Positions 17,842-26,335 of a DNA stretch of 64,000 nt are shown one piece after another (position 1 is the first letter of the stretch; each line of letters starts with the position of its first letter). A program made the translations under genes and the position numbers. The notes below the pieces were generated by a model. It did no database searches, had not been told where the DNA came from, and worked only from the letters and a program-made list of their open reading frames with translations. Location: positions 1-64,000 of the forward strand of contig NZ_SMYO01000010.1 of NCBI RefSeq assembly GCF_004358205.1, read 5' to 3'. The stretch comes from Bacillus salipaludis. GTDB lineage: Bacteria > Bacillota > Bacilli > Bacillales_B > DSM-18226.

Positions 17842-18852
17842 GATGAAGACCATATCCCACAACTTCTCCCTTCGTTTTGGCCTTCATCTACGTGATGAGG
17901 ACCATATCTCCCGACTTCCGCTTCGTTTTGGCCTTCCTGTACATGATGAAGACCATACCTTCAAGCTTCCCACTTCGTTTTGGCCTTCATGTACGTGATG
18001 AAGACCATATCCCCCGGCTTCTCGCTTCGTTTTGGTCTTCATGTACATGATGAAGACCATTTCTCTCAGCTTTTCGCTTCGTTTTGTCCCTCATGTACGT
18101 GATGAAGACCATATCTCGCGGCTTTTTGCTTCGTTTTGGCTTTCATGTACGTGATGAAAACCAAATCTCGCGGCTTCTTGCTTAGTTTTGTCCTTCATGT
18201 GCGAGATGAAGACCATATCTTCCAGCTTCCCGCTTCGTTTTGTCCTTCATGTATGTGATGAAGACCATATCTTCCAGCTTCTCGCTTAGTTTTGTCCTTC
18301 ATGTATTTGATGAAGACCATTTCTCTCAGCTTTTCGCTTAGTTTTGTCCCTCATGTACTTGATGAAAACCAAATCTCGCGGCTTCTTGCTTCGTTTTGGC
18401 TTTCATGTACGTGATGAAGACCATTTCTCTCAGCTTTTCGCTTAGTTTTGTCCCGCATGTACGTGATGAAAACCAAATCTCGCGGCTTCTTGCTTCGTTT
18501 TGGCTTTCATGTACGTGATGAAAACCAAATCTCGCTGCTTCTTGCTTAGTTTTATCCTTCATGTGCGAGATGAAGACCATATCTTGCAGCTTCCCGCTTC
18601 GTTTTGTCCTTCATGTATGTGATGAAGACCATATCTTCAAGCTTCTCGCTTCGTTTTTGCCTTCATGTACGTGATGAAGACCATTTCTCCTGGCTTCCGC
18701 TTAGTTTTGTCCTTCATGTACGTAATGAAGACCCTATCTCCCGGCTTCCGCTTAGTTTTGGTCTTCATGTACATGATGAAGACCATATCTTCCAGCTTCC
18801 CGCTTCGTTTTGGTCTTCCTGTACATGATGAAGACCATATCCCCCAGCTTCC
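17842..18852. repeat. tandem array of nineteen 52-bp palindromic units (array 2)
   Basis: Nineteen complete units plus a partial one run head to tail. Starts include 17842, 17894, 17945, 17997, 18049, 18101, 18153, 18205, 18257, 18309, 18361, 18413, 18465, 18517, 18569, 18621, 18673, 18724, 18775 and 18827. Sixteen are exactly 52 bp and three are 51 bp, each missing one base in the same CTTCCCGCTT run. Units begin GATGAAGACCA and end TTGGYCTTCATGTACRT; these arms are complementary, perfectly so in unit 4, so each unit and each junction can fold. Subfamilies repeat in blocks (units 10-11 resemble 12-13). The array separates ygaB from sspE, neighbours in B. subtilis. No protein is likely. Confidence 0.95.
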
Positions 18853-18872
18853 TGTGATAAATACAAAAAGAA

Positions 18873-18903
18873 GAAGGCACTCTTCCGATTGAGAGCGCCT
18901 TCC
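18873..18903 (-). terminator. terminator of sspE
   Basis: On the minus strand AAGGCGCTCT and AGAGTGCCTT form a stem around CAATCGGA, then a T-rich tail. It follows the sspE stop codon by about 18 bp. Confidence 0.82.
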
Positions 18904-18920
18904 ATCTGTGTTAACTTATA

Positions 18921-19253
18921 TTAGCTTTGACCAAATTGGCCAGAACCCTGGTTTTTACGAGCTTCTGCAGCTTGGTTTTGCTTTCTAACCTCTGCAGCAT
19001 TTGTTTCGCTACCGAATTCTGTACCAAATGCTCCAGCTGCACCTGCTGCACCTGCTGCACCTGCACCAGCATTAGCACGAGCTGATTGAGCATTTTGTTG
19101 TCTTACTTCTTGAGCATTTGTTTCACTCGCAAATTCAGTTCCAAATGATCCTGCAGCACCTGCACCTGCTTGAGATTGTGCATTTTGTTGTCTTACTTCC
19201 TGGATGTTAGTTCCAGCAGATGTTCTGTTAGCTTGTTGGTTGAATTTTGCCAA
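18921..19253 (-). CDS. sspE: gamma-type small acid-soluble spore protein (SspE)
   Basis: A 110-residue Gln/Asn/Ala/Gly-rich protein with two copies of the gamma-SASP repeat, each holding a germination-protease site of the TEF(A/G)SET type (about residues 39-45 and 79-85). Gamma SASPs store amino acids in the spore core and are degraded at germination. The second linker is expanded to AGAGAAGAAGAAG. Translation starts at TTG, with GGAGG 9 bases upstream. The fabL neighbour matches B. subtilis. Confidence 0.92.
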   Translation of the reverse strand: MAKFNQQANRTSAGTNIQEVRQQNAQSQAGAGAAGSFGTEFASETNAQEVRQQNAQSARANAGAGAAGAAGAAGAFGTEFGSETNAAEVRKQNQAAEARKNQGSGQFGQS

Positions 19254-19274
19254 CTTTAATCACCTCCACGAGAT

Positions 19275-19305
19275 TAATATACCCCCGAGGTGCGTGGACT
19301 ATCCA
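19275..19305 (-). promoter_or_regulatory. possible sigma-G promoter of sspE
   Basis: Minus strand TGGATA (19300-19305), 18 bp, TATATTA (19275-19281). The boxes resemble forespore promoters (TGAATA / CATACTA type), as expected for an SASP gene. The match is partial. Confidence 0.4.
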
Positions 19306-19331
19306 AATTATTTTTTAAAAATAACTTTTTC

Positions 19332-20096
<765 letters not shown>

Positions 20097-20113
20097 TCAC
20101 TCTAATTTGATTA

Positions 20114-20259
20114 CTGTCTAGCTCCAGACCCAGTGACTAGTGTACTTCACTCGCCTTCCCACGATAGGTTAACATCGAATCGACTTGAGCTCCCTGTTTC
20201 CTTTATCTCAGTCGACTCGCTCCAGTCCTGTCGTGTGTTAAACGGGCCCTTCCGCTTTT
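20114..20259. repeat. degenerate copy of a Bacillus intergenic repeat
   Basis: Begins CTGTCTAGCTCCAG and ends CCCTTCCGCTTTT. From memory these are the ends of a family of roughly 100-150 bp palindromic repeats scattered in many Bacillus genomes. The internal part is diverged, with weak symmetry around TCGACTTGAGCT / AGTCGACTCGCT. No gene is seen in 20082-20343 besides this. Confidence 0.5.
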
Positions 20260-20343
20260 CTATTTATTTTATCTTTTCCATGAATAGAAGACAATTGATA
20301 ACAAAACACTAAGTTGAATAACATGATTGAAAGGAAGAGGTAA

Positions 20344-20529
20344 ATGTATAATGGGCGGGATATGACAGAACTTTCAATGATGTCGATTAAAGAGTGGGAT
20401 GATCAAGAATTATCCTTTTTTCATCATTCATTGCAGCAAATGGTCCCATACTTAAATAGTGAAGGACAAACGATTCATCGGGAAATTATCGAAGAAATCA
20501 TGGATCGCGGGGGACTAAAAAAAGAATGA
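20344..20529 (+). CDS. yfhS: small YfhS-like protein
   Basis: A 61-residue charged protein between fabL and mutY, where B. subtilis has yfhS. The identity is by position and size; I do not recognise firm motifs. Two starts are possible: ATG 20344 after GGAAGAGG (short spacing), or ATG 20362 (MTELSMM) after GGGCGGG. It is closed by a strong terminator shared with mutY. Confidence 0.6.
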   Translation: MYNGRDMTELSMMSIKEWDDQELSFFHHSLQQMVPYLNSEGQTIHREIIEEIMDRGGLKKE

Positions 20530-20562
20530 ACACCGTAATTGTACGGCGTTCATTCTTTTTTA
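20519..20562. terminator. bidirectional terminator between yfhS and mutY
   Basis: Stem GAATGAACACCG / CGGCGTTCATTC (20524-20555) flanked by A and T tracts on the two sides, between convergent genes. Confidence 0.92.
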
Positions 20563-21650
20563 TATTCTTGATAAAGCTTCAAGATTTTTTGGGTAAAAAC
20601 TGGAAGGGCGTAATCATCTGTATGATCTAGTGAAACAAATTTCCACTCTTGACTTTCAGTAAAATCCGTTGAAATCATTCCAGTATAGACTTTTATCTTC
20701 CAAATTAAGTGGGAGAAAACATGCTCCACTTGACCAATCATCTTATCCAAATGAAGATTGAGACTTAAATCCTGTTCAAAAAGGCGGGTGATTTGATCAC
20801 GGTTATTTTGAATCGGATGGTTGATTTCCAAATTCGGAAATTCCCATAAATTAGCGAGAAGTCCGGACTCAGGTCGTTTATGAATAAGCAAATCTCCTTT
20901 TTCATTAGCGAGAACAACTGCAGCAAGCTGTACTTCACGCTGTTTATTTTTCTGAGATTTGATTGGAAGTTCCGTCTGTACTCCCTCATGGAATGCATGG
21001 CAATGTTCACGTACAGGGCAAAGCAAACAAGACGGGGAGGTTGGAGTACAAATCAATGCACCTAATTCCATTAATGCCTGATTAAATTCTGATGGTTCTT
21101 CATGGGAAATGAGTTCTCTTACAGCTTGCTCAAAAACCTTTCGGGAAGAGGGCTTGGCGATATCCTCCCAAATGGAGAGAATTCTTGATAAAACTCTCAT
21201 CACATTCCCATCCACTGCAGGCTCGGGTACTCCATATGCAATGCTTAAAATCGCTCCAGCCGTATAAGGTCCAACCCCTTTAAGAGTGGATATTTCCTTT
21301 GGTGTATTAGGAACAACCCCATCATATTTTACTTTTACTTCCTTAACTGCGGAATGTAAATTTCTTACCCTTGAATAATACCCAAGACCTTCCCATGCCT
21401 TCAGAACCTTATCTTCATTTGCCTCGGCTAAGGTCTCGATCGTTGGAAACCACTCAATAAAACGGTTGAAATAAGGTATAACCGTATCCACTCTTGTTTG
21501 CTGTAGCATGATTTCAGATACCCATACTTTGTATGGATCCTGATCCTTTCTCCAAGGCAGGTCACGCTGCTCATTTTTAAACCAAGTGATTAAATCATCT
21601 TGAAATTCTTTTATATTTACTTTCGTTAAATTATTCAGAACATTTTTCAT
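20550..21650 (-). CDS. mutY: A/G-specific adenine glycosylase MutY
   Basis: A 366-residue HhH-GPD glycosylase. Catalytic Glu46 is in EIMLQQT, the helix-hairpin-helix is [11 protein letters not shown] (123-133), and Asp147 is in VDGNVMRVL. The 4Fe-4S cluster ligands are Cys201-x6-Cys208-x2-Cys211-x5-Cys217. The C-terminal third is a NUDIX-like domain that reads 8-oxoguanine. It removes adenine mispaired with 8-oxoG. Synteny with yfhP and yfhS matches B. subtilis yfhQ. Confidence 0.95.
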   Translation of the reverse strand: MKNVLNNLTKVNIKEFQDDLITWFKNEQRDLPWRKDQDPYKVWVSEIMLQQTRVDTVIPYFNRFIEWFPTIETLAEANEDKVLKAWEGLGYYSRVRNLHSAVKEVKVKYDGVVPNTPKEISTLKGVGPYTAGAILSIAYGVPEPAVDGNVMRVLSRILSIWEDIAKPSSRKVFEQAVRELISHEEPSEFNQALMELGALICTPTSPSCLLCPVREHCHAFHEGVQTELPIKSQKNKQREVQLAAVVLANEKGDLLIHKRPESGLLANLWEFPNLEINHPIQNNRDQITRLFEQDLSLNLHLDKMIGQVEHVFSHLIWKIKVYTGMISTDFTESQEWKFVSLDHTDDYALPVFTQKILKLYQEYKKE

Positions 21651-21775
21651 TACATTTGGGCCTCCAACTTGTTAAACACTACAAAATGAGGGAATATAAT
21701 AGTATGCATTGTATTACGATAATCCATATTAGTCTTTTTGACAAGAATTGATTAGATTAAAGGAGGAACTTCCTT

Positions 21776-22756
21776 TTGGATACAGGAACTCACGTTGTCA
21801 TGGGGATTGCACTTGGAGGTCTGGCAACACTTGACCCCGTTGTAGCAAGCAGCCATGCAGCAACAACCAGCGTTTTAATTGCCACAATTGCAGGGTCACA
21901 AATACCTGATATTGATACTGTTTTAAAACTTAGAAATAATGCGATTTATATTCGCAATCATCGGGGGGTTACCCATTCCATCCCGGCAGTGATTCTTTGG
22001 CCGCTTGTACTTTTAGCTGTGATTTTCCCATTTTTCCCAGCCGTCAATTTACTGCATTTATGGGCATGGACATTTTTTGCAGTATTTCTCCATGTATTTG
22101 TTGATATCTTTAATGCTTACGGCACCCAGGCCCTTAGACCATTTTCGAATAAATGGGTGGCGTTAGGTGTCATTAATACATTCGATCCTTATATTTTTGC
22201 GATTCATGTTGTGGGGATTTTTATTTGGATATTTGGAGCAAATCCAGGATACACCTTTTTGATTATGTATTTTGTTATTATTGGTTATTATCTACTAAGG
22301 TTCCGTGTCCGACATAAGGTTTTATTGGAGGTCCGTAGAATTGTTCCGGATGCAACGGAAATTATCATTGCACCAACAATGAAATTCCACCAATGGCGGA
22401 TTGCCGCGATGAATGAGAAACAATTCTTTGTCGGAAAAGCCGTAAAGGATAAAGTGGAGATATTAGATTTATTTAATCGGATCCCAGTACCTGAAACCCC
22501 CGTCATTAAGGCAGCTAAAAAAGACAAAAACCTTTCTGCATTTTTATCCTTCTCACCTGTTTATCGCTGGGAAGTGGATGAATATGATGATTTTTATGAA
22601 GTCAGGTTTATTGATCTCAGGTATCGAAGCAATGGCCATTACCCTTTCGTTGCAGTTGTCCAATTAGATTGTGACCTAAACCGAATCAGCTCCTATACTG
22701 GATGGGTCTTCAGCGAAAAGAAACTGCGGAAAAAATTAAGTATTATACCAAGCTGA
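21776..22756 (+). CDS. yfhP: YfhP family membrane-bound metal-dependent hydrolase
   Basis: A 326-residue protein of the YdjM/YfhP family. The N-terminal half has about four membrane helices with conserved metal-ligand-type motifs (THVVMG, IPDIDT, NHRGVTHS, HVFVDIFNAYGT). The C-terminal half is a soluble domain rich in aromatics. The start is TTG at 21776 with AAAGGAGG 8 bases upstream. It is divergent from mutY, as in B. subtilis. YfhP has been linked to surfactin regulation in B. subtilis; the reaction is unknown. Confidence 0.85.
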   Translation: MDTGTHVVMGIALGGLATLDPVVASSHAATTSVLIATIAGSQIPDIDTVLKLRNNAIYIRNHRGVTHSIPAVILWPLVLLAVIFPFFPAVNLLHLWAWTFFAVFLHVFVDIFNAYGTQALRPFSNKWVALGVINTFDPYIFAIHVVGIFIWIFGANPGYTFLIMYFVIIGYYLLRFRVRHKVLLEVRRIVPDATEIIIAPTMKFHQWRIAAMNEKQFFVGKAVKDKVEILDLFNRIPVPETPVIKAAKKDKNLSAFLSFSPVYRWEVDEYDDFYEVRFIDLRYRSNGHYPFVAVVQLDCDLNRISSYTGWVFSEKKLRKKLSIIPS

Positions 22757-22760
22757 TAAA

Positions 22761-22799
22761 TAAAAAAGCGATGACATTTTATTTTGTCATCGCTTTTTA
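22761..22799. terminator. bidirectional terminator between yfhP and yfhJ
   Basis: Stem AAAAAAGCGATGACA / TGTCATCGCTTTTT with an AT-rich loop between convergent genes. It overlaps the yfhJ 3' end. Confidence 0.9.
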
Positions 22800-23044
22800 T
22801 TTATAAAATCCTTATATTTCGGATTCGTTGCGATAAAGTCATGAAGTCGATTTCCATAATTTTCAATCCATTGTTTTACAATCCGCTCCGTCATTTCGCT
22901 GCCAAGATAGTCTCTGCCTGCTTTTGCTGAGGTCGTTTCAAAATCATCCCATAATAATTCAATCCATGTTTGGGCCTCGTCATAGGTGAGTTGGTTATTT
23001 TTAGCCAGCAAATAATCGATTAATCGCTCATGATACTCGTTCAT
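22787..23044 (-). CDS. yfhJ: YfhJ family protein (WVELL protein)
   Basis: An 85-residue acidic helical protein with the family-defining WIELLWDDFE segment (residues 27-36). Size and motif match YfhJ of Bacillus, a WVELL-family protein of unknown function. The ATG has GGAG 8 bases upstream (rc of ACTCC). It is divergent from sspK. Confidence 0.85.
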   Translation of the reverse strand: MNEYHERLIDYLLAKNNQLTYDEAQTWIELLWDDFETTSAKAGRDYLGSEMTERIVKQWIENYGNRLHDFIATNPKYKDFINKKR

Positions 23045-23178
23045 ACATTCACTCCTTTGCCATTTTCTTATAACATAACTGAATCTAATTAAGCAAATAA
23101 TATTGTTACGTGGTTAGCATTGATCTTTTGGATGCTTTGCTTTTCACGATTTCTCATTCCTTTAGATGGAGGTATAGC

Positions 23179-23361
23179 ATGAGAAACAAAGCAAAAAATT
23201 TCCCAAACCAAAATAACAATAAGTTAGAGGGAGAGCCAAGAGCAAAAGCAGAGTATGCTTCAAAAAGAGCAGATGGAACCACTAATACGCATCCACAGGA
23301 ACGGATGCGGGCTTCTGGTCAGCGTGCCAATGATAATGATACACCTGATTCTTTAACCTAG
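23179..23361 (+). CDS. sspK: small acid-soluble spore protein K
   Basis: A 60-residue protein beginning [11 protein letters not shown] and containing [24 protein letters not shown], clearly SspK. It is a minor SASP made in the forespore. The ATG follows GGAGG at 6 bases. The C-terminal tail ([11 protein letters not shown]) extends beyond the B. subtilis protein. It sits 12 bp upstream of a YpzG-like gene, probably in the same transcript. Confidence 0.92.
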   Translation: MRNKAKNFPNQNNNKLEGEPRAKAEYASKRADGTTNTHPQERMRASGQRANDNDTPDSLT

Positions 23362-23373
23362 GGAGGCGTTACT

Positions 23374-23517
23374 ATGGGTAAACAGAAATTTTTTCAAAAT
23401 AAGCCATTTTCAACACCATGGGCGAGTGCAAAACACCAACATTCTCAGATAAATGGCGAAAGCAAACTTACCCAAGACCTCATTATTTTAAAGCACCAAA
23501 CCAGAAAGCAGTCCTAG
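23374..23517 (+). CDS. YpzG-like small protein
   Basis: A 47-residue ORF (MGKQKFF...QTRKQS) with a good SD (GGGAGG, 7 bases before ATG). The sequence, with its PFSTPWASAKHQHSQING and DLIIL elements, resembles the YpzG family of short Bacillus proteins, often sporulation-associated. It directly follows sspK and is followed by a terminator, so it is probably a forespore-expressed partner gene. Function is unknown. Confidence 0.7.
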   Translation: MGKQKFFQNKPFSTPWASAKHQHSQINGESKLTQDLIILKHQTRKQS

Positions 23518-23524
23518 AAAACAA

Positions 23525-23560
23525 CCAAACCAGAGAGCTGCTCTCTGGTTTGTGTTTTAT
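23525..23560 (+). terminator. terminator of sspK-ypzG-like operon
   Basis: Stem AAACCAGAGAG / CTCTCTGGTTT with a 3-base loop and T-rich tail between convergent genes. It may also serve yfhH. Confidence 0.9.
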
Positions 23561-23880
23561 TTTACCCGCCTTAACATGGAAATTGGCACAGCTTCTTCTT
23601 TTCCATCACCTTTCAAACGGTATCCCCAGGCAAAAACTCCATTTAGATAATCGATCTTAAAATATTGCCCCGGATCCCCTTCAAGTTCATAAATTTCACC
23701 CGGCTCAAAGGAATCGGGACTTATTAAATAGGCACGAGCCATCAATACTTTCCTTTCAAGGACAGCAAACTCATTTACCCTTCCTAATTGCTCCGCTTTC
23801 CGTGCTTTCTCCTGAAGAGTCGCAATTTCTTGGCGTAATTCATGTTCGCTCAATTCACTATATCGTTTCTCCTGGTGCAT
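23557..23880 (-). CDS. yfhH: YfhH family protein (DUF1811)
   Basis: A 107-residue protein with a helical N-terminus (RYSELSEHELRQEI, EKARKAEQLGRVNEFAVLERK) and a small beta domain ending YLNGVFAWGYRLKG. It matches B. subtilis YfhH closely. The start at 23880 follows GGGAGTG; the upstream GTG at 23913 is poorly placed. Function is unknown. recX is nearby, as in B. subtilis. Confidence 0.88.
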   Translation of the reverse strand: MHQEKRYSELSEHELRQEIATLQEKARKAEQLGRVNEFAVLERKVLMARAYLISPDSFEPGEIYELEGDPGQYFKIDYLNGVFAWGYRLKGDGKEEAVPISMLRRVK

Positions 23881-23959
23881 GTAATCCACTCCCAAAGTTT
23901 CGTTATCCACCACATTTAAGTATAATTATTTTTGTAGAATTAATAAAGGAGTTTAGCAA

Positions 23960-24637
23960 ATGAAAACAATCATGGTTACCGGTGCTGGTTCAGGGTTAGG
24001 GAAAGAAATGGCCTTATTATTTTCTGAGCAAAATTATCATCTGATATTAACGGGGCGGAACGAAGAAAAATTAAGGAGCACGAAAACGGAAATTGAAGCA
24101 ACTGGCGGGAGTGCAGATTATCTCCAATTAGATATTCGTAACCATAAAGAGGTACAAGAAAAAATCGCTGATATTAGCCAGTCTTATGAAATTTATGGAT
24201 TGGTCAACAACGCAGGAGTAGGACATTTTGGGCCTTTCCCGGAGATGACACAGCAGGAAATTGCGGAGATGCTGGACACGAATGTTCTTGGAACCATCCT
24301 GATGACAAAATCAGTTTTACCCTACTTGATTCATCGAGGTGAAGGAAAAATTATCAATATTATTTCAACAGCCGGGCTTCGCGGTAAGGTTAATGAAGCC
24401 ATTTATGCAGCTAGTAAATTTGCGATACGCGGCTTTACTGAAAGTCTTCAAAAAGAATTTGAGGGAAGCAAGATCCAATTTACCGCCGTTTACATGGGTG
24501 GTATGAATACTCCATTTTGGAATGAGGGCAATCATGTGAAAGACCCTTCCCGTTTCCGTTCCCCAAGAGAAGTAGCTGAAATAATTGTCCAACAAATCAA
24601 TCAAGATTCCATTATCATTGAAAGCAAAAAATCATGA
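23960..24637 (+). CDS. short-chain dehydrogenase/reductase
   Basis: A 225-residue classical SDR with NAD(P) motif TGAGSGLG (residues 7-14), NNAGVG (about 86-91), and the Ser...YAASK catalytic set (Tyr near 152, Lys near 156). The substrate is unknown. It replaces yfhF (a nucleotide-sugar epimerase-type protein) found here in B. subtilis. GGAG lies 7-9 bases before the ATG. Confidence 0.88.
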   Translation: MKTIMVTGAGSGLGKEMALLFSEQNYHLILTGRNEEKLRSTKTEIEATGGSADYLQLDIRNHKEVQEKIADISQSYEIYGLVNNAGVGHFGPFPEMTQQEIAEMLDTNVLGTILMTKSVLPYLIHRGEGKIINIISTAGLRGKVNEAIYAASKFAIRGFTESLQKEFEGSKIQFTAVYMGGMNTPFWNEGNHVKDPSRFRSPREVAEIIVQQINQDSIIIESKKS

Positions 24638-24660
24638 CATTTTGTCATGATTCTTCTTTT
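24626..24660. terminator. terminator between the SDR gene and recX
   Basis: Stem ATCATGAC / GTCATGAT (24631-24651), with T-rich sequence to the right and A-rich sequence to the left. It lies between convergent genes and overlaps both coding ends. Confidence 0.75.
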
Positions 24661-25454
24661 TCGGCTAAGAATTTTTCAATTAAATCCATCGAAAAACCTT
24701 TTCGATATAGGGCTTGTTTCATCTTTTGTTTATACTCAAAACCGCTAAAATGACAGTATTTCCGATAAACCTTTTCTCCTTGAAACCTGATTGCATCCAT
24801 TTCTGCATCATTATCCTTGTCCAGTTCACTTTCATTTACAGCAATTTGAATAATCCCAAATGGATACCCTTTTCGAAGCAGTAATCCTTCAAGCTTTTGC
24901 TTTACAATCCGCTCAGAGTCCTTTGTATTCTTTTCAAAAAATTTCCTAGCAAGTATCGAAGCTTTTTCAACCTGCAGTTCATAAGGAAAATCCTGTAGGG
25001 CTTGTCTTGCAAAGTCCTCTTTTATTCCCCTGTCTTTTAATTCCAACCAAATTAAATCTGGTCCCTTGTCGGTTGTATTTACTTGGGTTCTGACAAATGC
25101 GTGAGCATATTCCCAGTCATCAATATATTTTTGGGAGGTTAATTTATAAAGAACCTCGTTAATAATGGGCTCATCAATTTCTTTTTTCGTTAAATAATCC
25201 ATTATTTCTTTTTCGGACCGCATTCTTTTGGATAAATATTGGATAGCATGATGATAAGCTTTACGAATATCGTCCTGATACTGAATTTCTAGAAAGGAAA
25301 AGTCATCGAGCTCCATACCCTTTTTTAGCTGAAATTTTATTAAGACATCACTATCAACACTAAATGCAAATTCCTCGCCTTTTCCATAATCCATAAAAAC
25401 ATTATAGCGATCCTGATTTTTCTGCTGCGTGGTGATTTTCGTAATGATTGCCAT
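24645..25454 (-). CDS. recX: regulatory protein RecX
   Basis: A 269-residue RecX of the long Firmicute type, made of repeated three-helix modules with the signature helices (SKRMRSEKEIMDYL, KYIDDWEYAHAFV, KGPDLIWLELKDRGI). RecX binds RecA filaments and modulates recombination. Start ATG follows GAGGTGAGG. Synteny with yfhE/yfhD matches B. subtilis yfhG. Confidence 0.92.
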   Translation of the reverse strand: MAIITKITTQQKNQDRYNVFMDYGKGEEFAFSVDSDVLIKFQLKKGMELDDFSFLEIQYQDDIRKAYHHAIQYLSKRMRSEKEIMDYLTKKEIDEPIINEVLYKLTSQKYIDDWEYAHAFVRTQVNTTDKGPDLIWLELKDRGIKEDFARQALQDFPYELQVEKASILARKFFEKNTKDSERIVKQKLEGLLLRKGYPFGIIQIAVNESELDKDNDAEMDAIRFQGEKVYRKYCHFSGFEYKQKMKQALYRKGFSMDLIEKFLAEKEES

Positions 25455-25634
25455 TTTTCCTCACCTCAATACTACTTTACCATGTTTTTCATGAAATATC
25501 GCAAAGAATTGAAAATACACAGTATCATTCCTCCCCTATAAGGTAAAAATGGAAATAAGTACATATTGTGCTTAATTAAAATCCACTACGCTTAATGACA
25601 TTTAGCAAAAATATGTTGAAAGGAATGAGCAAAT

Positions 25635-25769
25635 ATGGCGGAAAAAAAGAAAAAGGATAAGGATCGGGGAAAATATTCCTTAACCAGTATGCAGGAAGTA
25701 AGCTATCAAAGGGAATTTAAAATGGCAGATCGGGCTGGAGGATTTTCAGACAGAAAAACCAGACTGTAA
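25635..25769 (+). CDS. yfhE: YfhE family small protein
   Basis: A 44-residue Lys-rich ORF containing LTSMQEVSYQREFKMADRAGG, which fits the YfhE family. AAAGGAATGA precedes the ATG at reasonable distance. It lies between recX (divergent) and yfhD, the same arrangement as B. subtilis. Function is unknown; it is probably sporulation-related by context. Confidence 0.75.
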   Translation: MAEKKKKDKDRGKYSLTSMQEVSYQREFKMADRAGGFSDRKTRL

Positions 25770-25874
25770 TTAAAACTTTGAAGCATTTCCCATTCATGGC
25801 CCTTTGTTTTTTGCTAACACTAAGAAAGGAACCAAGGAGGTTCCTGAAAGTTATCAATGAAAGGGGTTTTCGTA

Positions 25875-26063
25875 ATGGGTCGTTCACGTGGGCATGGGTC
25901 TCGTGGTAAAAATAAAGCATCACTTCCACAGGTGCCAAAAAATCTTAAATCAGATGGAATCGATGAAGAGTATTCTGCTGAATTAGCCGATCAGGCAGAT
26001 TTAGAGGCACAAGCACGAGCAAATGCAGCAAATCAGCGTGTAAATACCAAAAGAAATAGCTAA
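25875..26063 (+). CDS. yfhD: YfhD family small protein
   Basis: A 62-residue protein with a basic N-terminus (MGRSRGHGSRGKNK) and an acidic helix (AELADQADLEAQARA), characteristic of YfhD. The start at 25875 is favoured by AAAGGGG 8 bases upstream. An in-frame ATG at 25857 is too far from AAGGAGG (16 bases). Function is unknown. It is closed by a strong terminator. Confidence 0.8.
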   Translation: MGRSRGHGSRGKNKASLPQVPKNLKSDGIDEEYSAELADQADLEAQARANAANQRVNTKRNS

Positions 26064-26088
26064 CCTCTTTTAAAAAAGTTTGAATTTG

Positions 26089-26118
26089 AAAAAGAAGCAG
26101 GTGCCCTGCTTCTTTTTC
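26089..26118 (+). terminator. terminator of yfhD
   Basis: Stem GAAGCAGG / CCTGCTTC with a 3-base loop and five T residues, 30 bp after the stop. Confidence 0.93.
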
Positions 26119-26127
26119 GTTCTATTT

Positions 26128-26285
26128 TGTGGATAATGTGGATAATGTGGATTCAGCGTAAAAACCTCTTAAAATACAAGCTATAAAGCTTTTCACATTT
26201 TGTTAACAAATTTTGTGGGTAACCCTGTGGATAATGTGCATAAGTTTGTGGAATGCTTATAATATAGGACCTTTGATGTGGATAG
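26128..26285 (+). other. cluster of DnaA-box-like 9-mers
   Basis: Eight TGTGGATAA-like 9-mers lie in one orientation within 158 bp. Perfect matches are at 26128, 26137 and 26226; near matches are at 26214 (TGTGGGTAA), 26235 (TGTGCATAA, allowed in the TTATNCACA consensus) and 26277 (TGTGGATAG); weaker ones are at 26146 and 26247. The first three abut without gaps and those at 26226 and 26235 also abut. The region has no gene and is AT-rich. It is a candidate DnaA-binding cluster outside oriC. Confidence 0.7.
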
Positions 26286-26292
26286 TACAGTT

Positions 26293-26318
26293 AATAAATG
26301 AATTTTCATTCATTTATT
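26293..26318. repeat. AT-rich inverted repeat near a glycosyltransferase gene end
   Basis: AATAAATGAA and TTCATTTATT form a perfect 10-bp stem with a 6-base loop, beyond the stop codon of the minus-strand glycosyltransferase. No T tract follows, so it is a poor terminator; it could be a processing signal or part of the DnaA-box region. Confidence 0.5.
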
Positions 26319-26335
26319 ACAATTTAAAATAAACA

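Noticed and set aside
17842..18852. CRISPR array
   Set aside because: The whole 52-bp unit is repeated; there are no unique spacers and no cas genes nearby.
18338..18892. ORFs of 74-80 codons in array 2
   Set aside because: They are by-products of the repeat on both strands, with no SD and no protein-like composition.
26128..26285. Chromosomal or plasmid replication origin
   Set aside because: No dnaA/dnaN, rep or par genes are near. The flanking genes are yfhD and glycosyltransferases.
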